This document shows, piece after piece, positions 22,584 to 33,867 of a stretch of 64,000 bases of DNA; position 1 is the first letter of the stretch, and the number at the start of each line of letters is the position of its first letter. The position numbers and the translations under genes are program-made. A model generated the notes under the pieces. The model saw only the letters and a program-made list of their open reading frames with translations, was not told the origin of the DNA and did no database searches. The stretch comes from Gonocerus acuteangulatus (lineage: Eukaryota; Arthropoda; Insecta; Hemiptera; Coreidae), in NCBI GenBank assembly GCA_946811695.1, contig OX328126.1, positions 80,668,214 to 80,732,213 of the forward strand, given 5' to 3'.

Positions 22584-22671
22584 GTTTTTGGGAGAGGCCT
22601 GGAACTTGGCCTCTTTTTTTTTCAACGTTAGTTTTTTGGGGGGATATCAATACTTTTTGTACGTGAATTTT

Positions 22672-22695
22672 GAGTTGGCGCCGTCGCGCCAACTC
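22672..22695. other. GC-rich hairpin
   Basis: GAGTTGGCGC, a CGTC loop, then GCGCCAACTC. The match extends weakly into AT flanks. It resembles a rolling-circle 3' hairpin and, read on the minus strand, has CTAA on one side, but no matching element body was found. Confidence 0.5.
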
Positions 22696-22779
22696 AATTT
22701 TTAGATTGAGGAGGATGGCAAGGGGACGTGATTATTTTATTATTTTATCTACTTTTTATCCTGTCGGTATTTTATTTGT

Positions 22780-23130
22780 TATAACTTTACTAGCAGTTAC
22801 CCGGTGCGCCATGCTTCACCTACTTTCTGCATATAGAAATGCAAAAAAAAAAAATTATAAACCAAATAATTAATATTAAAATCTAATAACGCAAACTGTT
22901 CGGGTTCACAATTTCGAACCCCTGACCTTCGAACTGTGAGTCCTAGACGACCTTGACCTAGCCCTTGAAACTTACCGGATTAAGACTTGTGTGCCATGTT
23001 TGGTCAAAATCGGTCAAACAGTGTGGATTTGTATAAAGAACGAAGAGTCAGACAAAAGCTGACAAAAGATTTCGACCTAGCCTATTACACTCCCCGCACC
23101 AGGACCGCCCATCGTGGCCAGTATAGACAA
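22780..23130 (-). mobile_element. Helitron-like fragment related to 10190-10535
   Basis: It begins (in reverse) ACTAGCAGTTACCCGGTGCG. It contains TTTGGTCAAAATCGGTCAAA, then GTGTGGATTTGTATAAAGAA and GACCTAGCCTATTACACTCC, the same phrases as the 10.2-kb copy. The CTAG-T terminus suggests a canonical Helitron 3' end. No coding sequence. Confidence 0.5.
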
Positions 23131-23750
23131 AATCGGTGCCCATCAGAAGTGCCCATGTGTCCTTGTCTGACATTTATTAATTTCTAACAAATGTCGCCTT
23201 ATCGATGTAGGTGCATAGGTAAATAATAGGCACGTACATAAAAATGTTAAGATGCGTCTAAATTTTTCTTAAAACATCAAATATAGGTTCTTCATGCCGA
23301 GACGATTCATTTGATACCCCACATGATGGGTTTCAGACGGAATGAACGGTTTCTGAAGGAAAAAGTACATAACGGGCAGCCCCCCCCCCGGAAGCGGAGT
23401 CAAACACAACTTTTCAAGATTTTTCGATTTTTGCCTATAATAACATCCTAATATCTATGATCCTGCAAAGTTTCAAGTCTCTAGCTTTTTGGGAAGTGTG
23501 TGAGTAAGTCGTACATATTCCGATTTTCTATCACCTATATCTCAAAACGCTGCAATGTAGTACTATGAAACTTGTCAATTTTGCTTACATCTATTAGACC
23601 AATACCTGTGTAAAATTGCATAAGTTTATCTTTAACTGGTTGTAATTTATTAGAGGGTAGAAATCGGCTCTAATACCTCATGTAATATACACACAGTATG
23701 CTTCGGCCGGAACTTGGCTTGGCGCACTCCCGTGCGCCTAGATTCAAATG
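23131..23750. other. No recognisable gene or element
   Basis: It contains a poly(C) tract at about 23380 and a short hairpin (GGCGCAC, GTGCGCC) at 23721-23738. No coding signal. Confidence 0.35.
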
Positions 23751-23754
23751 AATT

Positions 23755-23936
23755 CGGCAACGGCCATCTATTTTTGAGTACACCAGTTCGTTGTTCACCG
23801 AACTAAAGCAACGTAGAGCACTGCCATTATTCGGATGGGTGACCGCCCTGAACGTATTTTTGGCATTATAAAAGGGTAGCAAACTATAGATAGTCCGTTG
23901 TAAATGGCCTAGATGCAGATGCATCTAAAAAAAAAA
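23755..23936 (+). mobile_element. 5S rRNA-derived SINE (SINE3-type)
   Basis: The head follows 5S rRNA: GGCAACGGCCAT, then CACCGAACTAAAGCAACGTA, then CGGATGGGTGACCGCC, covering the internal RNA polymerase III promoter. It then passes into a body (AAAAGGGTAGCAA) and a tail GGCCTAGATGCAGATGCATC with an A-run. It is more diverged than the 37.8-kb copy. I reject a true 5S gene because the 5S part is mutated and fused to the SINE body. Confidence 0.85.
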
Positions 23937-24113
23937 ATGCTGAATCCATTGAAAATAAAATTAAATATTAATCTGTAGCTAATCATTTATGTGACTAAAT
24001 GTTTGGTTTAATTATATACTGTTTATTAAATAAACATAAATTGTATTGGCATGTGTATGTTAAATGTTTGTACGATCCATTAAAATTATTAATGTTTGTT
24101 TATTTGGTTGCAG

Positions 24114-24150
24114 GTTGTCAGGAAGGATGTTAGTGCTCTCATCGGATTAG
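24114..24150 (+). other. Candidate 37-nt micro-exon
   Basis: TTTATTTGGTTGCAG looks like a splice acceptor, and 37 nt later ATTAG|GTGAGTAAT looks like a donor. One reading frame gives VVRKDVSALIGL. If real, it belongs to a host gene whose other exons lie outside the window, and the surrounding repeats would be intronic. Splice-like strings occur by chance in 64 kb, so this is a hint only. Confidence 0.3.
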
Positions 24151-24172
24151 GTGAGTAATATTCAGAGAAACA

Positions 24173-24640
24173 GTTATTTACCAGTTACTGCTACCTATCA
24201 TCAATATAAAGCCATCGGAGTAACTAATAAGTTATTTACCAGTTACTGCTACCTATCATGAACATAAAGCCATCGGAGTAACTAATAAGTTATTTACCAG
24301 TTACTGCTACCTATCATGAATATAAACCCATCGGAGTAACTAAGAAGTTATTTACCAGTTACTGCTACCTATCATGAATATAAACCCAACGGAGTAACTA
24401 ATAAGTTATTTACCAGTTACTGCTACCTATCATGAATATAAAGCCATCGGAGCAACTTATAAGTTATTTACCAGTTACTGCTACCTATCATGAATATAAA
24501 CCCATCGGAGTAACTAATAAGTTATTTACCAGTTACTGCTACCTATGATGAATATAAAGCCATCGGAGTAACTAATAAGTTATTTACCAGTTACTGCTAC
24601 CTATCATGAATATAAAGCCATCGGAGTAACTAATAAGTTG
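24173..24640. repeat. 58-bp tandem repeat, 8 copies
   Basis: GTTATTTACCAGTTACTGCT recurs every 58 bp exactly. A few substitutions distinguish copies (AAGCCATCGG, AACCCATCGG, AACCCAACGG). It begins 22 bp after the candidate exon. Confidence 0.97.
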
Positions 24641-24814
24641 TTTAAATAACTCTAGTCCTAATAAGGCTTAAATATTTGTTATTTTGATAGAAGATATATT
24701 AAAATTATTAAATCACGTTATGTGATGGAAAAGCCCGACATTTTTTATTTAATTTTTGAATCATCAACTTGAGAAATGAAGTTCAAGGTTTACACACGCC
24801 GCGATTTTCTATCC

Positions 24815-26572
24815 GTTTTCAAAGTACTTTTCTTCGGGCGAATTTCGTCCCAACAAAAAAAAAACAAACTATTTTAGACGTATTCTGCTGAGTAACGAAC
24901 TTTTTCAAATCTGACAAAGTAGTTTGTACCCAATACCATCAAAATCGGACCATTTTTGACTCCGCTAGTGCGCAATCAGACAAATGTATGCAGGTATATA
25001 TCCGATTTTGAACATGTGGTATCTCCGTGGCATGTATGGGTCCTATCTATGCAGGTATATATCCGATTTTGAACATCTGGTATCTCCGTGGCATGTATGG
25101 GTCCTATGTATGCAGGTATATATCCTATTTTGAACATCTGGTATCTCCATGGCATGTATGGGTCCTATGTATGCAGGTATATATACGATTTTGAACATGT
25201 GGTATCTCCGTGGCATGTATGGGTCCTATGTATGCAGGTATATATCCGATTTTGAACATGTGGTATCTCCGTGGCATGTACGGGTCCTATGTATGCAGGT
25301 ATATATGCTATTTTGAACATGTGGTATCTCCGTGGCATGTATGGGTCCTATGTATGCAGGTATATATCCGATTTTGAACATGTGGTATCTCCGTGGCATG
25401 TACGGGTCCTATGTATGCAGGTATATATGCTATTTTGAACATCTGGTATCTCCATGGCATGTATGGGTCCTATGTATGCAGGTATATATCCGATTTTGAA
25501 CATCTGGTATCTCCGTGGCATGTATGGGTCCTATGTATGCAGGTATATATCCGATTTTGAACATGTGGTATCTCCGTGGCATGTATGGGTCCTATGTATG
25601 CAGGTATATATCCGATTTTGAACATCTGGTATCTCCGTGGCATGTATGGGTCCTATGTATGCAGGTATATATCCTATTTTGAACATCTGGTATCTCCATG
25701 GCATGTATGGGTCCTATGTATGCAGGTATGTATCCGATTTTGAACATCTGGTATCTCCGTGGCGTGTATGGGTCCTATGTATGCAGGTATATATCCGATT
25801 TTGAACATCTGGTATCTCCGTGGCATGTATGGGTCCTATGTATGCAGGTATATATCCGATTTTGAACATGTGGTATCTCCGTGGCATGTATGGGTCCTAT
25901 GTATGCAGGTATATATCCTATTTTGAACATCTGGTATCTCCATGGCATGTATGGGTCCTATGTATGCAGGTATATATCCTATTTTGAACATCTGGTATCT
26001 CCATGGCATGTATGGGTCCTATGTATGCAGGTATATATCCTATTTTGAACATGTGGCATCTCCGTGGCATGTATGGGTCCTATGTATGCAGGTATATATC
26101 CGATTTTGAACATGTGGTATCTCCGTGGCATGTATGGGTCCTATGTATGCAGGTATATATCCGATTTTGAACATGTGGCATCTCCGTGGCATGTATGGGT
26201 CCTATGTATGCACGTATATATCCGATTTTGAACATGTGGTATCTCCGTGGCATGTATGGGTCCTATGTATGCAGGTATATATCCTATTTTGAACATCTGG
26301 TACCTCCATGGCATGTATGGGTCCTATGTATGCAGGTATATATCCTATTTTGAACATGTGGTATCTCCGTGGCATGTATGGGTCCTATGTATGCAGGTAT
26401 ATATCCGATTTTGAACATCTGGTATCTCCGTGGCATGTATGGGTCCTATGTATGCAGGTATATATCCTATTTTGAACATCTGGTATCTCCATGGCATGTA
26501 TGGGTCCTATGTATGCAGGTATATATCCGATTTTGAACATCTGGTATCTCCGTGGCATGTATGGGTCCTATG
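24815..26572 (+). mobile_element. H1-like element fragment leading into the 61-bp array
   Basis: 24828-24995 reads GGGCGAATTTCGTCCCAAC, then TTCTGCTGAGTAACGAACTT and CATCAAAATCGGACCATTTT. This is the H1 order (compare 51585-51715) up to where (TA)n normally starts. Here the 61-bp array replaces it. The 3' block is missing. Confidence 0.6.
24985..26572. repeat. 61-bp tandem repeat, 26 copies
   Basis: TCCGATTTTGAACATSTGGT recurs every 61 bp from 25001 to 26526. The unit continues ATCTCCRTGGCATGTATGGG and TCCTATGTATGCAGGTATA. Copies vary at a few shared positions (CCG/CCT, ATG/ATC, CCG/CCA), with neighbouring blocks sharing variants, so blocks of several units have been duplicated. Confidence 0.98.
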
Positions 26573-26782
26573 AATGTGTCCGAAATACAGTAAACTTCCT
26601 TTATTCAGGCACCTTTGGGACTTGAAGCATACCGGATTATCAAATATGCAGGATTATCGGATGTATGTCAAAAAAATGGATAGAAGCTAAAATTAAACGA
26701 AATGTTTACTATAAGACTAGTACATATTGAATGTAAAATGTTAGAATTATACTAACAGTGTGCAATTCAGTCAAAAGCCAAC
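26573..26782. other. Spacer between two arrays
   Basis: Unique sequence of 210 bp with no recognisable signal. Confidence 0.4.
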
Positions 26783-29215
26783 CAATTCGCCACTACCAGC
26801 CGTGATTTTTGGTATACTTCGACGAAACTCGGTATTCGTAGTGGTAATCTACAGGTAAATATGTGTTGTAAAAATGAACTAAATCGGTTCATTAGGAGGG
26901 GGGGTTTACTCCGGACCCACAATACCAATTCGCCACTACCAGCCGTGATTTGTGGTATACTTCGACGAAACTCGGTATTCGTAGTGGTAATCTACAGGTA
27001 AATATGTGTTGTAAAAATGAACTAAATCGGTTCATTAGAAGGGGGGGTTTACTCCGGACCCACAATACCAATTCGCCACTACCAGCCGTGATTTGTGGTA
27101 TACTTCGACGAAACTCGGTATTCGTAGTGGTAATCTACAGGTAAATATGTGTTGTAAAAATGAACTAAATCGGTTCATTAGAAGGGGGGGTTTACTCCGG
27201 ACCCACAATACCAATTCGCCACTACCAGCCGTGATTTGTGGTATACTTCGACGAAACTCGGTATTCGTAGTGGTAATCTACAGGTAAATATGTGTTGTAA
27301 AAATGAACTAAATCGGTTCATTAGAAGGGGGGGTTTACTCCGGACCCACAATACCAATTCGCCACTACCAGCCGTGATTTGTGGTATACTTCGACGAAAC
27401 TCGGTATTCGTAGTGGTAATCTACAGGTAAATATGTGTTGTAAAAATGAACTAAATCGGTTCATTAGAAGGGGGGGTTTACTCCGGACCCACAATACCAA
27501 TTCGCCACTACCAGCCGTGATTTGTGGTATACTTCGACGAAACTCGGTATTCGTAGTGGTAATCTACAGGTAAATATGTGTTGTAAAAATGAACTAAATC
27601 GGTTCATTAGAAGGGGGGGTTTACTCCGGACCCACAATACCAATTCGCCACTACCAGCCGTGATTTGTGGTATACTTCGACGAAACTCGGTATTCGTAGT
27701 GGTAATCTACAGGTAAATATGTGTTGTAAAAATGAACTAAATCGCTTCATTAGAAGGGGGGGTTTACTCCGGACCCACAATACCAATTCGCCACTACCAG
27801 CCGTGATTCGTGGTATACTTCGACGAAACTCGGTATTCGTAGTGGTAATCTACAGGTAAATATGTGTTGTAAAAATGAACTAAATCGGTTCATTAGAAGG
27901 GGGGGTTTACTCCGGACCCACAATACCAATTCGCCACTACCAGCCGTGATTTGTGGTATACTTCGACGAAACTCGGCATTCGTAGTGGTAATCTACAGGT
28001 AAATATGTGTTGTAAAAATAAACTAAATCGGTTCATTAGAAGGGGGGGGGGGTTTACTCCGGACCCACAATACCAATTCGCCACTACCAGCCGTGATTTT
28101 TGGTATACTTCGACGAAACTCGGTATTCGTAGTGGTAATCCACAGGTAAATATGTGTTGTAAAAATAAACTAAATCGGTTCATTAGAAGGGGGGGTTTAC
28201 TCCGGACCCACAATACCAATTCGCCACTACCAGCCGTGATTTTTGGTATACTTCGACGAAACTCGGTATTCGTAGTGGTAATCCACAGGTAAATATGTGT
28301 TGTAAAAATAAACTAAATCGGTTCATTAGAAGGGGGGGTTTACTCCGGACCCACAATACCAATTCGCCACTACCAGCCGTGATTTTTGGTATACTTCGAC
28401 GAAACTCGGTATTCGTAGTGGTAATCTACAGGTAAATATGTGTTGTAAAAATAAACTAAATCGGTTCATTAGAAGGGGGGTTTACTCCGGACCCACAATA
28501 CCAATTCGCCACTACCAGCCGTGATTCGTGGTATACTTCGACGGAACTCGGTATTCGTAGTGTTAATCTACAGGTAAATATGTGTTGTAAAAATAAACTA
28601 AATCGGTTCATTAGAAGGGGGGGTTTACTCCGGACCCACAATACCAATTCGCCACTACCAGCCGTGATTTTTGGTATACTTCGACGAAACTCGGTATTCG
28701 TAGTGGTAATCCACAGGTAAATATGTGTTGTAAAAATAAACTAAATCGGTTCATTAGATGGGGGGGTTTACTCCGGACCCACAATACCAATTCGCCACTA
28801 CCAGCCGTGATTTTTGGTATACTTCGACGAAACTCGGTATTCGTAGTGGTAATCTACAGGTAAATATGTGTTGTAAAAATAAACTAAATCGGTTCATTAG
28901 AAGGGGGGGGGTTTACTCCGGACCCACAATACCAATTCGCCACTACCAGCCGTGATTTTTGGTATACTTCGACGAAACTCGGTATTCGTAGTGGTAATCT
29001 ACAGGTAAATATTTGTTGTAAAAATAAACTAAATCGGTTCATTAGAAGGGGGGGTTTACTCCGGACCCACAATACCAATTCGCCACTACCAGCCGTGATT
29101 CGTGGTATACTTCGACGGAACTCGGTATTCGTAGTGGTAATCTACAGGTAAATATGTGTTGTAAAAATAAACTAAATCGGTTCATTAGAAGGGGGGGTTT
29201 ACTCCGGACCCAAAT
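26783..29215. repeat. 143-bp tandem repeat, 17 copies
   Basis: CCAATTCGCCACTACCAGCC recurs every 142-147 bp, and length varies through a poly(G) tract of 6-10 bases. The left part (to about 27900) consists of near-identical units with GATTTGTGG. The right part has units with GATTTTTGG or GATTCGTGG and AAAATAAAC. Solo units occur in the other H2 copies, so this is an expansion inside the element. Repeated 64-codon open frames are by-products of the array. Confidence 0.98.
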
Positions 29216-29692
29216 TCCTAATATACTCATACCGGTCGTAATTTCTGCTGTATTATAACGAAACGCGGTATACGTCGTGGGTAACTCATGAGAAAGAAAT
29301 GTTGTAAAAATGTCCTGAATCGGTCAATCGGAAAGCGGGGGTTTAATTTGTAATATATTTCAATAGAAAATCCCGACAGACGTAGGGTCACAAAGCCGCC
29401 GCAAGGAGCGCTTTCTACCACTAGAGTGACTGTATCCTGTTCCTGCGTTAGATCAAAATAGGATAATATGAGGTTTTTTGTATTTATTACGTAGTGTAAT
29501 AGGTACCATGTGTAAACATAACTCTGGAAGCAAATTAATAATTGATCAGTTACTCATTACAAATTTAAAAGAGAACTATTCATGTTTTTATTTTATTTAT
29601 GTTGGATATTTTAAGCAAATTGTTCTGGAAAGCAGTCTACACTACCCAAATTCTGAGGAAAGTGCTTAGTTATGCAGCTCCTGCGTGACGGA
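26783..29692 (-). mobile_element. H2 element, 3' truncated and swollen by a 143-bp array
   Basis: The 5' end (minus strand) at 29692 is TCCGTCACGCAGGAGCTGC, followed by AAGCACTTTCCTCAGAATTT. 29200-29692 aligns with the 17.6-18.1-kb and 34.4-34.9-kb H2 copies over its whole length. The (TA)n core and the CTAA end are missing, and the array runs to the left edge. Confidence 0.85.
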
Positions 29693-29827
29693 CTTTTTAT
29701 TTCATTATTTACAAACATCATTGTTATTCATATAGAATTGAAGCTCTTTTATTCCTATTATTTAATCAGTAACTTGCGTACTGTGTTGTGAGAACGATCC
29801 TCTGAGAAAAAAATTAAACATAAATAA
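29693..29827. other. Spacer before the mariner relic
   Basis: AT-rich sequence with no clear terminal inverted repeat of the mariner element. Confidence 0.3.
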
Positions 29828-30145
29828 ACTTCAACGGAAATCCGTATTATTTTTCGTTATGAATTTAAGCTCGGTCATAGCGCTGCTGAGGCGTGCATGA
29901 ACATTAACACGGCGTTCGGGGAGGGAACGGTGAATGAACGAACTGTTTACCGGTGGTTTTCCAGGTTTCGAAGTGGAAATTTTGACCTAGACAACGAGGA
30001 GCGAGGAAGGCCAGAAACCAAGCTTGACAATGACCACCTGAAAGAAAGGGTTGAAGCTTGTCCCTCAAAAAGCACTAGGGAATATGCCAAAGAACTCGGA
30101 GTAGGAGCCACGACAGTTTCAACGTCAGTTCAAGTCCAAAAATGA
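29828..30145 (+). pseudogene. mariner transposase N-terminal remnant
   Basis: From about 29828 the frame reads EIRIIFRYEFKLGHSAAEAC, then MNINTAFGEGTVNERTVYRW, FSRFRSGNF, an EERGRPE block, and STREYAKELGVGATTVS. This is the paired helix-turn-helix DNA-binding region of mariner transposases (the same domain as in SETMAR): the first helix-turn-helix, a WF..FR..N..L...ERGRP linker, and the second helix-turn-helix T.EYA.ELGV...TVS. It stops at about 30145 after a local rearrangement just where SRHLKEI should follow. The catalytic DDE/D domain is absent. The ATG at 29897 is internal to the domain. Fragments of a related copy lie in the H1 elements at 51.0 and 56.9 kb. Confidence 0.85.
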
Positions 30146-30308
30146 CATTTCATACGGTACAGCCTGATATTTACATTATGATAGTTTAACACGCTCACGG
30201 TAGCACAAATGCACTGACTTACAAATACACATAATAAATTCTGGCACATTAAACATACAAACTCACTATAAACTTACTCATAAAATATTTATAGAAGAAA
30301 TGTCTTCT
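30146..30308. other. Spacer
   Basis: It begins with ACATTTCATACGGTACAGCC, which also follows the captured mariner piece at 56.98 kb. No other signal. Confidence 0.4.
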
Positions 30309-30570
30309 TATGGCCCCTATCATGTCAAACTATCGAATATGCAAATCGGAGCAAAATAGGAAGGAACGTATTCTATCCATTGACGAAGTAATATATTGAA
30401 AAATGGTCTTATTCGATATTTTCTTTAAGGGATTAAAGGCTTTTCTATAAAGGGGTTAGAGTTGTGACAATTTTCAATAAGTCCTCCCATCCACAGTCCA
30501 AGAGCAAAGTCGTAAATCTATAATCGCTTTTTTTTTAATATTCGATAGTTTGACATGGTCAGGACGATAT
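30309..30570. mobile_element. MITE family M2, intact length, inverted orientation
   Basis: The ends contain CATGTCAAACTATCGAATAT and its complement, with GACGATAT at the right edge. The interior (AAAATGGTCTTATTCGATA, AAGGGGTTAGAG) is the reverse complement of the 45.6-kb copy. The left outer end has decayed. Confidence 0.85.
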
Positions 30571-31306
30571 GAAGAAGTGGCTCTCTTGTTATTAGCTTAA
30601 GCCGAGCTGGACCGTCAAGCTATTTGAATAATAAAGAATAAAATAATTATTTTCAAGGCTAATCCATGTGTCTAATAATATATATATTTCCAGGAAAATG
30701 TGGATTTATTAAATTAATTCAAAACGATCAACTTACGAGGGATATTTCGCGTTTTTAGGGTGAAATTCGCACGAAAAAATCGTAACGCTTTCGAGTTCAT
30801 ATGCTTGTAGGTACTCGTTTTATAAGTTCCCTGACATAGGAAAACGAATGAAATAATTTTTAAGGCGACCGTTTTTGAGAAAATTCGAGAATAAAATGTT
30901 ACCCACGCTTCTACTTAGAAGCGTGGGATTCCATTAAAGTATTTTCTACTTGTTTGAAATACATCTGAACTAACATTTGGTTTCATTTGAAGTTAAGGAA
31001 GTATTCGAAAACAAATATGTTATAAATAGACATGAACAGTTTTGAGATCTTCGTATAATTTCTTAAAAATTTCGAAAATGTTTTTTTTCTACTACTTCTT
31101 CTGAATCAATTTTCAATGTGGTGATATCAACCGCAGAAATAAGTGCATAAATCTTCGGAAGTTGTTGGTTTTGTTCTTATGAACGGGGTTTTGTCTTTGT
31201 TTAACTCACTATTAAATTAGTTGTTTTTGTTTTTAAATTGCATTATTTTTCATTAAAATTAGTATTTAAGGAAAAGAAGGTAAAAAAATGAGAAATTTAT
31301 TGGTAT

Positions 31307-31580
31307 TAATACCAACCAAGGTGAGGAATAACCCTTCACAGCTCCTCAACTTACTTTTATTTTACCATCACAACGTTTCGGACTATTCGTCCATCTTCAG
31401 GAGATCATGTCCTGTCAATAATTAAAGTTACATTTAAAACGTCATAAATTAAAAAAAAAAAATGATTCCTAAAAGGAACCAAGTCAAAATACACATGAAT
31501 ACAATTAAAAACTTTCACTATCTCACAGCCAAAGTAAGTTGTGGAGCTGTGAAGGGTTATTCCTCACCTTGGTTGGTATT
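31307..31580. mobile_element. Foldback element with 50-bp inverted ends and a ribozyme-like core
   Basis: The left end AATACCAACCAAGGTGAGGA, continuing ATAACCCTTCACAGCTCC.CA, is repeated inverted at 31531-31580 with one or two mismatches. ATTTATTGGTA before the element and again about 30 bp past the right arm could mark the true target duplication. The interior has a hammerhead-like motif. Its length (274 bp) and symmetry resemble a terminal-repeat derivative of a Penelope-like or retrozyme-like element. Confidence 0.7.
31369..31404 (-). ncRNA. Hammerhead-ribozyme-like core
   Basis: The minus strand reads CTGAAGAT, GGAC-GAATA-GTCC, GAAACGTTG. CUGANGA before a stem II and GAAA after it are the two conserved halves of the hammerhead catalytic core. 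Hammerheads with a CTGAAGA core and short stems are known in Penelope-like retroelements. Stems I and III and the cleavage site have not been folded, so activity is not shown. Confidence 0.5.
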
Positions 31581-31795
31581 ATTAATTAATACCCTTCATC
31601 TAGTCATCAATATTTATTGGTAATGGTGATCTTCTTAGAGCGAACGTTGGGAAGGTTGAGAGTCATTTTCGTTTAAGATACTGTATTTATATTAGGGTTA
31701 TTTATATAGGTCGTTTAAGGTTTGTTGTTTTCTATAATTGTTAGGTGTGTTCGTACATAAATCAGCGCAAATCATCGCTTTAAAATAAATAAAAG

Positions 31796-32429
31796 GCCGT
31801 CACGCAGGAGCTGCATAACTAAGCACTTTCCTCAGAATTGGGTAGGATGGACTGCATTCCTGAATAATATGCTGAAAATAACCTATATAGATAAATAAAA
31901 TAAAACATAAATTATTCTGCTCTTTTGCTTTTATGAGCAGCTGTTTCAATTATTAATTTTGTAATTAATTTCCTTCCAGAGTTTTCAAACATAGTACAAA
32001 GTAACACCCCTCCCCCTTCCAATAGACCGATTTTCACAACACTTCTTTCTTTTTAGATAGCCAGGACGTATACAGAGACTCGTAACAATACAACAGAAAT
32101 TACGACCGGTTTAAGGAAATTAGTAATTTCTGTCCGGAGTAAACCCTCCATTCTAGTCAACCAATTTATTTTATTTTTACAACAAATTTTTCTCTCCTGT
32201 TGACCTCAACAAATACCGATTTTCGTTGAACTATAACAAAAATTATGGCTGGTATTGACAAATAGCTACTTTGGCTCCGGAGTACACCCCCCTCCGGATG
32301 GACCGATTTTGTTGGTTAACGAACTCGTTTGATGGGGGAATACTACATACCAAGTTTCGAGGCGAAAAAACAAAAACTCTGGCCTGTATCGTGTTAACGG
32401 ACACATATATAACTATATACATATATATG

Positions 32430-32498
<69 letters not shown>

Positions 32499-32619
32499 TT
32501 TAACTGGGGTCATTTTCGGTGTCTACTAGGTAGGATCGATAAAGATTCGAAGAAAGTTTTCAAAAATTCCGTCATAAGTGCAACCTCAATAGCTACTTTC
32601 CTTCGGAGGAAAGTGCTAA
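31796..32619 (+). mobile_element. H2 element with both ends
   Basis: It starts GCCGTCACGCAGGAGCTGC, then AAGCACTTTCC. It ends with the CTTTCC...GGAAAG hairpin and TGCTAA. The (TA)n core is at 32440-32495. Only diverged single 143-bp-unit scraps are present. It has no coding capacity. Confidence 0.85.
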
Positions 32620-32843
32620 AAATAACACACATGAATTACCTCATCAGCTGCTGAAATTGAAAATATTCACAGCCAGTCATTCCTGATAGTGGAAGGCTTA
32701 TCTCATTTTAGCTGTGATAAAGTGCTAAATGGTAGTTGGTTTATTTTTATCAATTATCTTATTATATTTTGGTGACCTTCCGCCTAATAAGTGAATAATT
32801 GGATTTAGTAGGGTCACTTTTGCAATAATTATAAAAAAATGTT

Positions 32844-33650
32844 GGACTCGCAGGACCTGCGTCATCTGAGCTTGTTGCCGTTCTTATTCCTAGTTCCATT
32901 AATAAAGCTTAGAATAGAACTAGTTCCTGTAGTCCTGATGTCTAGTAAACACATGTGAAAAGGAATCTCAAAGTGAAGCAAGTTCTTAGGCACCAAAACA
33001 GGAAATTCGCAGTATTCTAAGGATTAATTATTCTTTTTAAGCACCAATTTTTCCGAATGAAATCACTGTATCTAAAATCGCATAAAAACAACCTTTTTAG
33101 GGAATTTAACAAGGATTTTTTTACCTTTACTACGATTTACCAACCAGTATCAAAATATGTAAGAATATATCCGAAAATACAAAGAAAACAGTTTCTTCCA
33201 TTTTCCTCAATAGCGGTTATAAATGTGGCCTTGCAAATTGTTTCATTAGATTCTCCACATCCAGTTATTTATTTACCTACCTGGATGACTAGAAACGCAA
33301 AAGAAAAAAAAAAAACGAAGCCGACAGATTTAGGCACTTATTTGACAACGTCCCATCGATAATCACTTCAGAACCTTTTCTGAAGAGACTTTAGTAAGCT
33401 TTCGAATGGTCTCTTCCGCTTATCAGAATTTCCCAACCGTTTTCTATATACTTACGAAGACCTCAAAACTTCAAGGCTGTTAATACATTTTTTTCAAGTG
33501 CTTTCTTATCTCCGAACGCCACGAAACTTCAGCTATCCTTTAGGTTTAGGTGAATATGAAACGTGTGGAACAGCTTTCATGCCTCGACATATTGCTACCT
33601 ACTCCATTCCCTGCACTTAGGTTGAAAGTTTCATCTTCCCTCCCTATTTC
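32844..33650 (+). mobile_element. Diverged H1 element
   Basis: The 5' end is GGACTCGCAGGACCTGCGTC. H1 phrases follow in order: a stretch like ATTTTCCTCAATAGCGGTTA, CAGAACCTTTTCTGAAGAG, AGTAAGCTTTCGAATGGTCT. It lacks the 3' block and the (TA)n core. Confidence 0.65.
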
Positions 33651-33683
33651 ACCTAAACAAACAAGGCAAAGTTTGCCCTCATT

Positions 33684-33804
33684 TTAGCACTTTCCTCCGA
33701 AGGAAAGTAGCTATTGAGGTTGGACTCATAACGGAATTTTTGAAAAATTTCTTCAAATCTTTATCGATCCTCCCTAGTAGACAGCGAAAATGACCCCCGT
33801 TAAA

Positions 33805-33867
<63 letters not shown>

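Larger units (their letters stand above)
30740..31680 (-). mobile_element. H1 element, internal part, interrupted by a foldback
   Basis: GGTGAAATTCGCACGAAAA, TCGTAACGCTTTCGAGTTCA and AAACGAATGAAATAATTTTT follow H1 order. The element resumes after the foldback at 31307-31580. Both termini are missing, though a (TAA)-rich tail like that of other copies is present. Confidence 0.7.

Noticed and set aside
23755..23936. True 5S rRNA gene
   Set aside because: The 5S part is diverged in several conserved positions and runs straight into a SINE body and A-tail.
24173..26572. CRISPR array
   Set aside because: Repeats are contiguous tandem units without unique spacers, in a eukaryotic context.
26950..28292. 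Series of 64-113-codon frames repeating every 143 bp
   Set aside because: They are by-products of the 143-bp tandem array inside an H2 element; identical peptides on both strands track the repeat.
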